From positions 1,426,001 to 1,490,000 of the forward strand of contig NZ_CP072524.1 in the NCBI RefSeq assembly GCF_017753665.1: a DNA stretch of 64,000 nt, in the 5' to 3' direction. This stretch comes from Neisseria sicca (GTDB taxonomy: Bacteria > Pseudomonadota > Gammaproteobacteria > Burkholderiales > Neisseriaceae). Below the pieces are notes generated by a model. That model was not told the DNA's origin and searched no databases. It worked only from the letters and a program-made list of their open reading frames with translations. Position numbers and translations under genes: made by a program. This document shows positions 17,481 through 25,628 of the stretch, in pieces (the first letter of the stretch is position 1; the number at the start of each line of letters is the position of its first letter).

Positions 17481-17897
17481 TCATTTCTCACAGCGGTAGG
17501 CCTTATCCATCGCCATAATTACTTCCCTGACTACCTTTTTCTGTTCAGGAGGCAGGTTTAAAAATATCTGAAACAGCATCTGATCCTGATAGCTTGCCGC
17601 ACTTTCCCAAATGTGTTTATTGGGTTCTTTCGGTTTATCTAATTTGGCGACTTGGTAGGCTTTTTCGTCTGAAACCAATGCGCGAATATCTACTTCCAGC
17701 CATTCTGCCAACGTCTTAATTCGGGAAAGTGAAGGCAATCCCTCACCCCTTAACCAGCGGGCGACAGCGTGTAAGCCTATCGGTTTGCCGTAATGACGCA
17801 AATTAAATTCACGCTCAATCACCGAAGCCTTAGGCTCATAGCCTTTTTCAATCAAAATCCGTTGCAAATTTTCTGCAAATTGTTCTCTTTCATTCAT
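17481..17897 (-). CDS. HTH regulator divergent from R-M genes
   Basis: 138-residue protein whose residues about 8-75 resemble an XRE/phage-repressor helix-turn-helix domain (ENLQRILIEKGY, IGLHAVARWLRGEGLPSLSRIKTLAEWLEV). The C-terminal part (PEQKKVVREVIMAMDKAY) is helical and probably dimerises. It diverges from the R-M operon across a 111-base gap rich in TTACG repeats, so it is a likely controller of the R-M genes. It is longer than classical C proteins (about 80-100 residues). Ends at a strong terminator. Confidence 0.75.
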   Translation of the reverse strand: MNEREQFAENLQRILIEKGYEPKASVIEREFNLRHYGKPIGLHAVARWLRGEGLPSLSRIKTLAEWLEVDIRALVSDEKAYQVAKLDKPKEPNKHIWESAASYQDQMLFQIFLNLPPEQKKVVREVIMAMDKAYRCEK

Positions 17898-17946
17898 ATC
17901 TGCAACTTTAAAGAGTTCCTTTTTGCCAACGAAAAGCTTGATTGAA

Positions 17947-18006
17947 AATTACGTAACAATTATCATAATTACGCTTAAAATTACGTTATAAGTTACGCCA
18001 ATTACG
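17947..18006. promoter_or_regulatory. TTACG iteron operator/promoter of R-M locus
   Basis: Five copies of AATTACG or AGTTACG start at 17947, 17967, 17979, 17991 and 18000; the middle three are 12 bases apart. The first is part of the palindrome TTACGTAA. A -10-like TATAAG lies at 17987-17992 inside the array. The methylase ATG is only about 10 bases past the predicted start, with no Shine-Dalgarno motif, so its message may be nearly leaderless. Confidence 0.55.
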
Positions 18007-18008
18007 CT

Positions 18009-18632
18009 ATGACCGGACAAATCAAATCAAAACAGCGCGTTGCCGACCACGGTGAAGTGTTCACCCGTGAACAAGAAGTCAATGCCATGTTGGACTTGGT
18101 GAAAAATGAAACCTTGCGGATTGAGTCGCGCTTTTTAGAGCCGGCCTGCGGCGATGGGAATTTTCTGATTCAGATTTTGAAGCGGAAGCTGGATGTAGTA
18201 GCGAAAAATTACCGGACTTCGCAACGGGAATATGAGTTTTATGCCGTACTTGCCCTTTGTTCCATTTATGGCGTCGAGCTGTTGGAAGACAACGTGAAAA
18301 CCTGTCGCAAACGGTTGTTTTCTTATATCGTTTTGCAATATGAAACCGAGCTTTCCCGTTTACCGGGTGAAGCTTTTCTAAACACGTTGGAATTTATTTT
18401 GCGCCTGAATATTGTGCATGGCGACGCTTTAACGATGCGTTACACCGAAAGTAGCGAACCCTTGCATTTTTCGCAATGGTCGCCCGTACCGTTTCCACGC
18501 CGGTTTTCGCTCAAGCGGCACGATTTCCAATATCAATATTTAGTGGATAACGCAGGTTCGCCTTATCAGTCCCTACAAGAATTTAAAGGCCGTTATTTTT
18601 TGGACATCGAAAATGCAGAACCCCTCAATTAA
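18009..18632 (+). CDS. DNA methyltransferase-like subunit (motif I only)
   Basis: 207-residue protein with a clear SAM-binding motif I, EPACGDGNF (residues 44-52), preceded by VADHGEVFTREQEVNAML, the N-terminal motif X region of N6-adenine methylases. No catalytic (N/D)PP(Y/F) motif can be found, so it is not a complete methyltransferase. It overlaps the next gene, a full methylase, by 20 bases, suggesting a two-subunit enzyme. ATG 18009 has no Shine-Dalgarno sequence. No frameshift joins it to the next gene: each has its own motif I. Confidence 0.75.
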   Translation: MTGQIKSKQRVADHGEVFTREQEVNAMLDLVKNETLRIESRFLEPACGDGNFLIQILKRKLDVVAKNYRTSQREYEFYAVLALCSIYGVELLEDNVKTCRKRLFSYIVLQYETELSRLPGEAFLNTLEFILRLNIVHGDALTMRYTESSEPLHFSQWSPVPFPRRFSLKRHDFQYQYLVDNAGSPYQSLQEFKGRYFLDIENAEPLN

Positions 18633-20142
18633 TTACAACCCCGACGTGCTTTCCTGTTTGGCAAATTTATCTAATGACGAAGTGTTTACTTCGCCTGCTC
18701 TTGCCAATCAGATGTTGGATTTACTGCCGCAAGAACTGTTTTGCTCATCAAAAACCACGTTTTTAGACCCTGCCGCCAAATCGGGCGTGTTTTTGCGTGA
18801 AATTGCCAAGCGGCTGTTGACAGGGTTGAAAGACGAAATTCCCGATTTGCAAACACGGATCAACCATATTCTGACCGAGCAGATTTTCGGTTTGGGATTA
18901 ACAGAACTGACCGCCTTACTGTCGCGCCGCACGCTCTATTGCAGCCGTGAAGCCGACGGCAAATATTCCGTTTGCGAAGCGTTTGCCGATCCGCAAGGGC
19001 ATATTTTTTATATGCCTTTAAAGCACCAATGGGAAAATGGGCGTTGCACAAAATGCGGCGCAAGCCGCCAAGTGTATGACCGCGGCGATGAGTTGGAAAG
19101 CCACGCCTATGCCTTTATTCATCAGGATTTAAAACAAATAAGTGAGAAATTGCCAGTGAAATTTGATGTGATTATCGGCAATCCGCCGTATCAGTTGAGC
19201 GATGGCGGCGCACAAGCCAGCGCCAAGCCGATTTACGATCAGTTTGTAGAACAGGCGATTAAATTACAGCCAAAATATCTTTCTATGATTATTCCGGCTC
19301 GTTGGTATGCCGGTGGAAAGGGGTTAGATAATTTCCGTAACCGAATGCTGAACGATGAACGCTTTTCTGTATTGCATGATTATCCAGATTCAACTGATTG
19401 CTTTGCAGGCGTAAGCATTAAAGGTGGCGTTTGTTATTTTCTGTGGGAAGAGCAGCGTAAAGGCGACTGCCTAGTCATTACGCACGAAAAAGACAAAGTG
19501 ATTTCAGAAATGAAGCGTCCGTTAAAAGAAGATGGGATAGATACGTTTATTAGGTATAACAATGCGATTGGGATTTTAAGCAAAGTAAAATCCAAGCAAG
19601 AGGAGAGTTTCAGTAAATTAGTCAGTTCAAGAAAGCCTTTTAATTTGGCTACAAATGTACGAGGCAGAACCACGCCTTTAAAAAATCAAATGCCGCATAA
19701 CATTGTCAAACTCTATCAAAACGGCGGAACAGGTTATTTAAGCAGGGAAGAAATTCCTATTAATAAACAATGGATAGGCAATCATAAAGTTTATATTGGG
19801 CGAGCTTATGGTGCTGGAGAAACTTTCCCCCATCAAATTTTAAATTATCCGATTTATGGTGAACCTAATTCGGCTTGTACTGAAACCTATTTGGTTATAG
19901 GTCCGTTTGACAGCAAAGAAATCTGTGAAAACGTCATGAGCTATATTCAAACACGTTTTTTCCGTTTTTTGGTGTTGCTGATTAAAAATACCCAAGATGC
20001 GCCTAAAAAAGTCTATGAACTTGTCCCAATGCAAAATTTTTCCAAACCGTGGACGGATAAAGAACTTTACGAAAAATATGGTTTAAGTGAGGCGGAAATT
20101 GAATTTATCGAATCCATGATCCGGCCGATGAACAACGAATAA
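18613..20142 (+). CDS. Adenine-specific DNA methyltransferase (Eco57I-type domain)
   Basis: 509-residue modification methylase. Motif I is FLDPAAKSGVFL (about 50-61) and catalytic motif IV is FDVIIGNPPYQ (Asn near 190), typical of N6-adenine enzymes. Between them is a short CTKCG insertion (about 143) that may bind zinc. The C-terminal half (SSRKPFNLATNVRG, GRAYGAGETFPHQ) is the likely target-recognition region. It overlaps the upstream motif-I protein and is followed 105 bases later by the nuclease/helicase gene. Part of a complete, apparently intact R-M locus; the recognition site cannot be predicted. Confidence 0.85.
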   Translation: MQNPSINYNPDVLSCLANLSNDEVFTSPALANQMLDLLPQELFCSSKTTFLDPAAKSGVFLREIAKRLLTGLKDEIPDLQTRINHILTEQIFGLGLTELTALLSRRTLYCSREADGKYSVCEAFADPQGHIFYMPLKHQWENGRCTKCGASRQVYDRGDELESHAYAFIHQDLKQISEKLPVKFDVIIGNPPYQLSDGGAQASAKPIYDQFVEQAIKLQPKYLSMIIPARWYAGGKGLDNFRNRMLNDERFSVLHDYPDSTDCFAGVSIKGGVCYFLWEEQRKGDCLVITHEKDKVISEMKRPLKEDGIDTFIRYNNAIGILSKVKSKQEESFSKLVSSRKPFNLATNVRGRTTPLKNQMPHNIVKLYQNGGTGYLSREEIPINKQWIGNHKVYIGRAYGAGETFPHQILNYPIYGEPNSACTETYLVIGPFDSKEICENVMSYIQTRFFRFLVLLIKNTQDAPKKVYELVPMQNFSKPWTDKELYEKYGLSEAEIEFIESMIRPMNNE

Positions 20143-20145
20143 CCC

Positions 20146-20215
20146 GTAGGGTGGGCTTTCTAGCCCACCATTTTCAGACGATATTGCGTATTTGGTAAGC
20201 TAAAACCCACCCTAC
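20146..20215. repeat. Competing inverted repeats between R-M genes
   Basis: GTAGGGTGGG (20146-20155) pairs with CCCACCCTAC (20206-20215). An alternative inner hairpin uses GTGGGCT (20151-20157) and AGCCCAC (20162-20168). The two structures exclude each other and lie between the methylase and nuclease genes, where they could tune nuclease expression. Confidence 0.6.
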
Positions 20216-20247
20216 AAGCCAAACACAATAAACGCTAAGGAAATCCT

Positions 20248-22743
20248 ATGCCTTACCTTTCCCCTTTACGCCGCCCTAAAATTTATGCTTATTCCGACAT
20301 CCGTTATCCCGATTGTCTGAAAGTGGGCTATACCGCCAAATCGGTCAAAGAGCGTGTGGAAGCGCAATTTCCTGTCAAACAGCCTGGTCAAAGCTACCGC
20401 ATTGAATTGGACGAAGATGCGGTACGTGATGACGGTTCGTTTTTTACCGATCACGATGTACACAAAGTTTTGCTCAAACATGGGGTTAAACGGGTTAAAG
20501 GCGAGTGGTTTGAATGTACGGTAGAAGATGTTCAGACGGCATTGTTAGAACTGAAAACGGGTGTTGCGGTAAAGAAAAAGGCAATTTTCAATTTCGGTAT
20601 GCGCCCCGAGCAGCAAAGTGCGGTAGAAAAAGCAGCGGATTATTTCCAACGTTTTACCGAAGATCCGATGAACAAAGGCAAAATTCCGCATTTTTTGTGG
20701 AATGCAAAAATGCGCTTCGGCAAAACCTTTGCAGCCTATCAGCTGGCAAAAAAAATGGGTTGGAAAAAGGTGTTGGTTTTGACTTTCAAGCCCGCAGTGC
20801 AAAATGCGTGGCAGGAAGATTTGCAAGACCATTTGGATTTTCAGGATTGGCGTTTTGTAACCGATGGCAGCGATTGGCGTCCGCACGCCGATTTTCCGCA
20901 AATCTGTTTCGGTTCATTCCAAGATTATTTGGGTAAAAGCAAATCGGGCGGCATTAAGCTGAAAAACGAGTGGGTACACGCTATTAACTGGGATTGCGTA
21001 ATTTTTGACGAATACCATTACGGCGCGTGGCGGGATAAGGCAAAAGACTTGTTTGCCGACAGTGAATGGGAAAAATCACAAGCCAAGCAGCAACATGCCG
21101 AAGAACAAGAGATGGAGCTGGATTCGCCCGATTATTTTGATGAGGATTTGTTGCCGATTACGACAGACCATTATCTTTATTTGTCGGGTACGCCGTTTCG
21201 CGCCATCAATTCGGGCGAATTTATTGAAGAGCAGATTTTCAACTGGACGTATTCCGACGAGCAGAAAGCCAAAGCGGCATGGCAAGGCGATAACAACCCT
21301 TATTTATCGCTGCCGAAAATGGTGATGCTCACTTATCAGTTGCCCGATGAGATTCGGGAAGTGGCGTTAAAAGGCGAATTTGCCGAGTTTGATTTGAATG
21401 TTTTTTTCTCTGCCGTAGGCGAGGGCGACAAAGCCAAATTCAAATATGAAAGCGAAGTGCAAAAATGGCTGGATTTGATCCGCGGACAACTGCTTTCTAC
21501 GACGGTGGATAATCTGAAAATGGGCGCAGAGCGGCCGCCGATGCCGTTTAGCGATACGCATTTATTAGGCAGCCTGCTGCATACTTTTTGGTTTTTGCCG
21601 AATGTGGCAAGCTGCTATGCGATGAAAAATTTATTGGCGCAACAACAAAATACCTTTTATCACGACTATCAAATCCTTGTCGCCGCAGGCAATGAAGCAG
21701 GCATAGGCGCAGAAGCCTTAGTTCCGGTAAAAAAAGCGATGGAAAAACCGTTGCAATCCAAAAGTATTACGCTCAGTTGCGGCAAATTGACGACCGGCGT
21801 ATCCGTTGCGCCGTGGGCAGGGATTTTTATGTTGCGCAACCTTGCCAGCCCTGAAACCTATTTCCAAGCGGCATTCCGAGTGCAAACACCGTGGGTGTTG
21901 CGTGGGCATAATCCCGACAACCCCAACGAGCAATGTATCTTGAAAGAAAATTGCTATGTATTTGACTTTGCACCGGATCGCGCCTTGCGCCAGCTTGCTG
22001 ATTACAGTTGCCAACTCAACACCGACAGCATCAACCCTGAAAAGAAAGTCGCGGAATTTATCCAATTCCTGCCCGTGTTGGCGTATGACGGCAGCTCTAT
22101 GCGCGCGATTGACGCTTCGGGCATTTTGGATATGGCAATGAGCGGCACCACCGCCACGCTTTTGGCTCGCCGTTGGGAAAGTGCGCTGTTGGTGAACGTG
22201 GACAACGACACGCTGAAAAAACTCAAAAACAACGAACAAGCGATGAAAGCTCTGATGAATATCGAAGGCTTCCGCCAACTGAATTTGGATTTGGAAACCA
22301 TCATCAACAAATCCGAAGCGGTGAAAGAAGCCAAACGGGAAGCAGGCGACAATCCAAGCAAAGAGCAGAAAAAATCCATCAGCAATGAAGAAAAAGCGGA
22401 AAAAATTTTGCGCAAACAAATTCAAGAAAAACTGATGAAATTCGCCACACGCATTCCGATTTTTATGTATCTGACCGATTATCGGGAATATATGCTGGAA
22501 GATGTCATCCGCCAACTGGATACAGGTTTGTTCCAAAAAGTGACGGGTTTAAACCAAGCCGATTTTGATTTGCTGGTCAGCCTCAATCTGTTTAACAAAG
22601 GCTTGATGAACGATGCCGTGTTCAAGTTCAAACGCTATGAAGACAGCAGCTTGGAATATACAGGCATTGTGAAACACACTCCCGAACAAATCGGTCTTTA
22701 TGATACAACAGTGGATATTCGGGAATATCGTGGGGAATATTAA
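20248..22743 (+). CDS. Restriction endonuclease: T5orf172 (GIY-YIG-like) nuclease fused to SF2 helicase
   Basis: 831-residue restriction subunit. Residues about 10-100 resemble the T5orf172 branch of GIY-YIG nucleases (KIYAYSD, CLKVGYTAKSVKERV, then DHDVHKVLLKHGVKRVKGEWFEC). A superfamily 2 helicase follows: Q-motif-like MRPEQQSAVEKA, Walker A MRFGKTFAAY (about 154), Walker B/DExH-like VIFDEYHYGAW (about 252), motif III YLSGTPFRA (about 312) and motif VI-like QAAFRVQTPW (about 540). A Lys/Glu-rich helical region and a C-terminal domain complete it. Its position after two methylase genes makes it the nuclease/translocase of an ATP-dependent R-M system, related to type III or type I enzymes in motor but not in gene layout. 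Confidence 0.82.
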   Translation: MPYLSPLRRPKIYAYSDIRYPDCLKVGYTAKSVKERVEAQFPVKQPGQSYRIELDEDAVRDDGSFFTDHDVHKVLLKHGVKRVKGEWFECTVEDVQTALLELKTGVAVKKKAIFNFGMRPEQQSAVEKAADYFQRFTEDPMNKGKIPHFLWNAKMRFGKTFAAYQLAKKMGWKKVLVLTFKPAVQNAWQEDLQDHLDFQDWRFVTDGSDWRPHADFPQICFGSFQDYLGKSKSGGIKLKNEWVHAINWDCVIFDEYHYGAWRDKAKDLFADSEWEKSQAKQQHAEEQEMELDSPDYFDEDLLPITTDHYLYLSGTPFRAINSGEFIEEQIFNWTYSDEQKAKAAWQGDNNPYLSLPKMVMLTYQLPDEIREVALKGEFAEFDLNVFFSAVGEGDKAKFKYESEVQKWLDLIRGQLLSTTVDNLKMGAERPPMPFSDTHLLGSLLHTFWFLPNVASCYAMKNLLAQQQNTFYHDYQILVAAGNEAGIGAEALVPVKKAMEKPLQSKSITLSCGKLTTGVSVAPWAGIFMLRNLASPETYFQAAFRVQTPWVLRGHNPDNPNEQCILKENCYVFDFAPDRALRQLADYSCQLNTDSINPEKKVAEFIQFLPVLAYDGSSMRAIDASGILDMAMSGTTATLLARRWESALLVNVDNDTLKKLKNNEQAMKALMNIEGFRQLNLDLETIINKSEAVKEAKREAGDNPSKEQKKSISNEEKAEKILRKQIQEKLMKFATRIPIFMYLTDYREYMLEDVIRQLDTGLFQKVTGLNQADFDLLVSLNLFNKGLMNDAVFKFKRYEDSSLEYTGIVKHTPEQIGLYDTTVDIREYRGEY

Positions 22744-22917
22744 TACCTGTTCCAGAAGGAATTTTAATGCCCAGGGAAACCGGCCGTCCGATGACCGCGG
22801 TATTTTGCTTTTCACCTTAAATCTGCCATTTTCTGTACCCAAACCCTATTCATTCCAAACTGCCCGTGCCTCTATAACTAAATTATTTTTTTCGATACGC
22901 AACCTACCTGTTCCATC

Positions 22918-23015
22918 ATTCCCGCTTAGGCGGGAATCCATGTTGGAATTTCAGGAATTGTTTTTCAAATCAGGGGTTCTCAAGTTTTACGATGGATTCC
23001 CGCCTGCGCGGGAAT
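22918..23015. repeat. Pair of dRS3 repeats flanking an intergenic unit
   Basis: Two perfect ATTCCC-N8-GGGAAT units (22918-22937 and 22996-23015) bracket 58 bases, the layout of neisserial intergenic mosaic elements. They lie between the R-M nuclease gene and the IS630-type element. The rest of 22744-23045 shows no gene. Confidence 0.85.
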
Positions 23016-23097
23016 GACGGGGGTGGAATCCTGAAATATCGAAGTTATAGTCAATTAAAAACAAAATAGTACAATACTCAACTTTGAAGGTTTAACC

Positions 23098-23448
23098 ATG
23101 GCATACTCTGCGGACTTAAGAAACAAAGCTTTAAACTATTACGAACAATGCAAAAACATCAGCCAAACCGCAGCAACGTTTAACTTGTCAAGAAACACAC
23201 TTTACCTGTGGATTCGCCTTAAAAAACAAACAGGCAGCCTAAAACATCAAGTTACCGGTCTAAATGCCGTCAAATTGGATAGGCAAAAACTGGCTCAATA
23301 TGTTGAGCAACACCAGGATGCCTATCTGCATGAAATCGCCAAACATTTTGATTGTACGCCAGCCGCCGTTTGCTATGCACTCAAACAGATGGGGATGACG
23401 CGCAAAAAAAGACCACCACTTACAAAGAACAAGACCCGGCCAAAGTAA
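23098..23448 (+). CDS. IS630-type transposase, N-terminal frame
   Basis: 116 residues with the helix-turn-helix domains that bind the IS ends (ALNYYEQCKNISQTAATFNLSRNTLYLW-type pattern at about 10-40, and a second at about 75-102). The frame overlaps the catalytic frame. An A7 run at 23404-23410 lies in the overlap and would allow a -1 ribosomal slip to make the full transposase, as in other two-frame IS630 elements. Confidence 0.85.
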   Translation: MAYSADLRNKALNYYEQCKNISQTAATFNLSRNTLYLWIRLKKQTGSLKHQVTGLNAVKLDRQKLAQYVEQHQDAYLHEIAKHFDCTPAAVCYALKQMGMTRKKRPPLTKNKTRPK

Positions 23449-23945
23449 CGCATTATTTGACACAGCTGGCCGAATTTTCCGACTACCAACGTGTTTATTT
23501 GGATGAAACAGGATTTGACCGCTACCTGTTCCGTCCCTATGCCCGCAGCCTGAGAGGGCGAATAGTGAAAGCGCAGATAAGTGGAAAAAGATACCGACGC
23601 TTATCTCTGGTGTCCGCACAAGTCGGCAACCGGCTGATTGCTCCGATGGTTTATCAAAATACGATGACCGGAGTCTTTTTTGAAGCGTGGTTTCAGCAAT
23701 GCCTACTGCCCGCATTGACTCAAAAATCGGTAATTATTTTAGATAATGCACGATTTCACCGTATGGATGTCTTACGGGAAATGGCGGAAAAATTGGGCCA
23801 TAAGGTATTACCTCTTGCACCTTATTCACCTGAGCTCAACCCGATTGAGAAGGTGTGGGCGAATATTAAGCGGTATCTGCGAACCGTTTTGTCTGATTAC
23901 GCCCGATTTGACGATGCGCTAGTGTCCTATTTTGATTTTAATTGA
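23352..23945 (+). CDS. IS630-type transposase, catalytic frame
   Basis: The usable part begins after the A7 slippery run near 23404 and is in the -1 frame of the first ORF. The DDE triad is complete: VYLDETGF, VIILDNARFH and YSPELNPIEKVW. With the N-terminal frame this gives a transposase of about 280 residues, normal for the family and possibly active. Confidence 0.85.
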   Translation: MYASRRLLCTQTDGDDAQKKTTTYKEQDPAKVTHYLTQLAEFSDYQRVYLDETGFDRYLFRPYARSLRGRIVKAQISGKRYRRLSLVSAQVGNRLIAPMVYQNTMTGVFFEAWFQQCLLPALTQKSVIILDNARFHRMDVLREMAEKLGHKVLPLAPYSPELNPIEKVWANIKRYLRTVLSDYARFDDALVSYFDFN

Positions 23946-24037
23946 CTATAGTATGTTTGCTTTAAGTTACCCGTTCCATCAATCCTGCTGCAACCGTTAA
24001 TTCGAAAATAAGGTTTCTTAAAATGATGGCAAGACAA

Positions 24038-24091
24038 AGGTCGTCTGAAAACCATTTAACGAAACCGTTAACTTTGTTTTCAGACGACCTT
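24038..24091. terminator. Terminator hairpin after alr
   Basis: Inverted uptake-sequence pair downstream of minus-strand alr. Confidence 0.7.
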
Positions 24092-24112
24092 CAGTTCAAA
24101 CCGCCGCCTAAA

Positions 24113-25171
24113 TCACTCCGAATAGGTAAACTTTGCGCGTTTGACGTTGCAAAGGATTTCATACGGAATCATACCGGCGGCTTCGGCGACTTCGTTGATA
24201 TTAACAATGTCGCCCCACAATTCGACTTCGGCGCCCAAACCTTCTTTGGAAGCATCGAGTTCGACGGTGATCATGTCCATTGACACCCTGCCGATAATGC
24301 GGCTGCGTTTGCCTTCGACGGCAACGGGCGAGTTGGTCGAGGCTCGGCGCGGATAGCCGTCGGCGTAACCGCAGGCAATCAGGCCGACGCGTGTAGATTT
24401 GCTGGTATAAAACGTCGCTCCGTAGCCGATGGGTGAATGAGGTTGCAGGACGCGTTCGCCGAATACGCGGGAAGTCAGGCGCATGACGGGCTTCAGGCGC
24501 TCGTCTACGCCGCCGAACGGAGAGATACCGTAAAGTGCCAGTCCGGCGCGTCCCCAGTCACGGCGCGCTTCGGGAATATTCAAGATAGCGGCGGAATTAG
24601 CGAGGCTTTCTTCTCCTTCTAAGCCTTCACACGCCAAATCAAAGGCTTCAAGCTGCATTTCGGTCATGCCGTTGTCGGGTTCGTCGGCGCAGGCAAAATG
24701 GCTGAATTTAACAATGCTGTCAACGTGTTTGCATTGTTTCAGGGCGGTGTAGGCGGAAGTGTAATTGTGCGGAAAGAAGCCGGCGCGGTGCATACCGGAA
24801 TCCATTTTGAGCCAGACTTTAACGGGATTCTGCCAATGATGGGCGATTAAGGCTTCGAGTTGCCATTGGCTGCCGACGCCCGGCCACAAATTGTATTTAT
24901 CGACGGTAGCGTATTCCGACGCTTCAAACACGCCTTCGAGCAATACGATGGGATTGCTAATGCCGCTCTCGCGCAATTCGACGGCTTCGTCCATGGTAGC
25001 GACGGCAAATCCGTCGGCAATTTCGGACAATGCGTGGGCGCACCGTACCGCGCCATGTCCGTAAGCGTCCGCTTTAATAACGGCAAGCATTTTGCCGCCG
25101 TGAATCTGTTTCAGGGTTTGATAATTGTGGCGCAGATTGTCCAAGCGGATTCGGGCATTTAATGGACGCAT
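24113..25171 (-). CDS. alr: Alanine racemase
   Basis: Pyridoxal-phosphate enzyme interconverting L- and D-alanine for peptidoglycan. The 352-residue product carries the PLP-lysine motif AVIKADAYGHG (Lys34) and the catalytic tyrosine region HSPIGYGATF (about 250). Other family segments are LKMDSGMHRAGF, WGRAGLALYG and RVSMDMITVEL. Full length and intact. Monocistronic between the IS630-type element and an uptake-sequence hairpin. Confidence 0.97.
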   Translation of the reverse strand: MRPLNARIRLDNLRHNYQTLKQIHGGKMLAVIKADAYGHGAVRCAHALSEIADGFAVATMDEAVELRESGISNPIVLLEGVFEASEYATVDKYNLWPGVGSQWQLEALIAHHWQNPVKVWLKMDSGMHRAGFFPHNYTSAYTALKQCKHVDSIVKFSHFACADEPDNGMTEMQLEAFDLACEGLEGEESLANSAAILNIPEARRDWGRAGLALYGISPFGGVDERLKPVMRLTSRVFGERVLQPHSPIGYGATFYTSKSTRVGLIACGYADGYPRRASTNSPVAVEGKRSRIIGRVSMDMITVELDASKEGLGAEVELWGDIVNINEVAEAAGMIPYEILCNVKRAKFTYSE

Positions 25172-25193
25172 GATTTGTTCTTTCCGTTAATGA

Positions 25194-25235
25194 AGGTCGT
25201 CTGAAAATGGATTTTCACGTTTTCAGACGACCTTT
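25194..25235. terminator. Uptake-sequence hairpin upstream of alr
   Basis: Inverted pair between the divergent alr and PfkB genes. The stretch 25236-25521 beyond it is A/T-rich and shows no gene. Confidence 0.6.
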
Positions 25236-25521
25236 CGGTATTTTTAACGACTACATTATAGGCTTAAAGAGAGGGTTTTTAAATATCGTAATGAAATGAA
25301 GAAAATCGGAATATATAGCCCGTCTGTTCAAAAATATTCTGCCGATTTGTATTTAAATTTCAAAAATCAGCCTACCCCCTTCCCGAAGCACTTATAAAAT
25401 GAAAGAAAAATAAACCCTGCCGATTTGCCGAATCAGGCCGTCTTTAACGCAATTTGTGATGAATCAAACTTCCTGGCGGATAATCCCGCGATTGCTTGTC
25501 AGTCGGTAGATTTTAAAACAT

Positions 25522-25543
25522 AATACTTACGTGCCTAAGTATT
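25522..25543. promoter_or_regulatory. Palindromic operator before PfkB-type kinase
   Basis: AATACTTA-CGTGCC-TAAGTATT, a perfect 8-base inverted repeat with a 6-base spacer and no T tail, 86 bases upstream of the kinase start. More likely a repressor site than a terminator; the regulator is not identified. Confidence 0.5.
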
Positions 25544-25628
25544 GGAATTTTACTACAAATACATGATTCCTAAGCCGTACGCAGCGCAGCAGTTCCAGCC
25601 AATCAACTCAAAGCAAGGAAGGTCTAAA

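Larger units (their letters stand above)
23046..23950 (+). mobile_element. IS630-type insertion sequence
   Basis: Ends TATAGTCAATTAAAAACAAAATAG and the inverted CTATTTTGATTTTAATTGACTATA form imperfect terminal repeats, with TA duplicated at both borders as is usual for the IS630/Tc1 group. Total about 905 bp. It contains the two overlapping transposase frames. Confidence 0.85.

Noticed and set aside
18009..20142. Frameshifted single methylase gene
   Set aside because: Each of the two overlapping genes has its own SAM motif I and its own N-terminus, so they are two proteins and not one broken gene.
17335..23015. CRISPR array from repeated ATTCCC/GGGAAT units
   Set aside because: The units are palindromic dRS3 repeats with irregular spacing, and no cas genes are present.
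23098..23945. Broken IS630 transposase
   Set aside because: The two frames overlap at an A7 run suited to programmed -1 frameshifting and both domains are complete, so it is more likely a normal two-frame IS.
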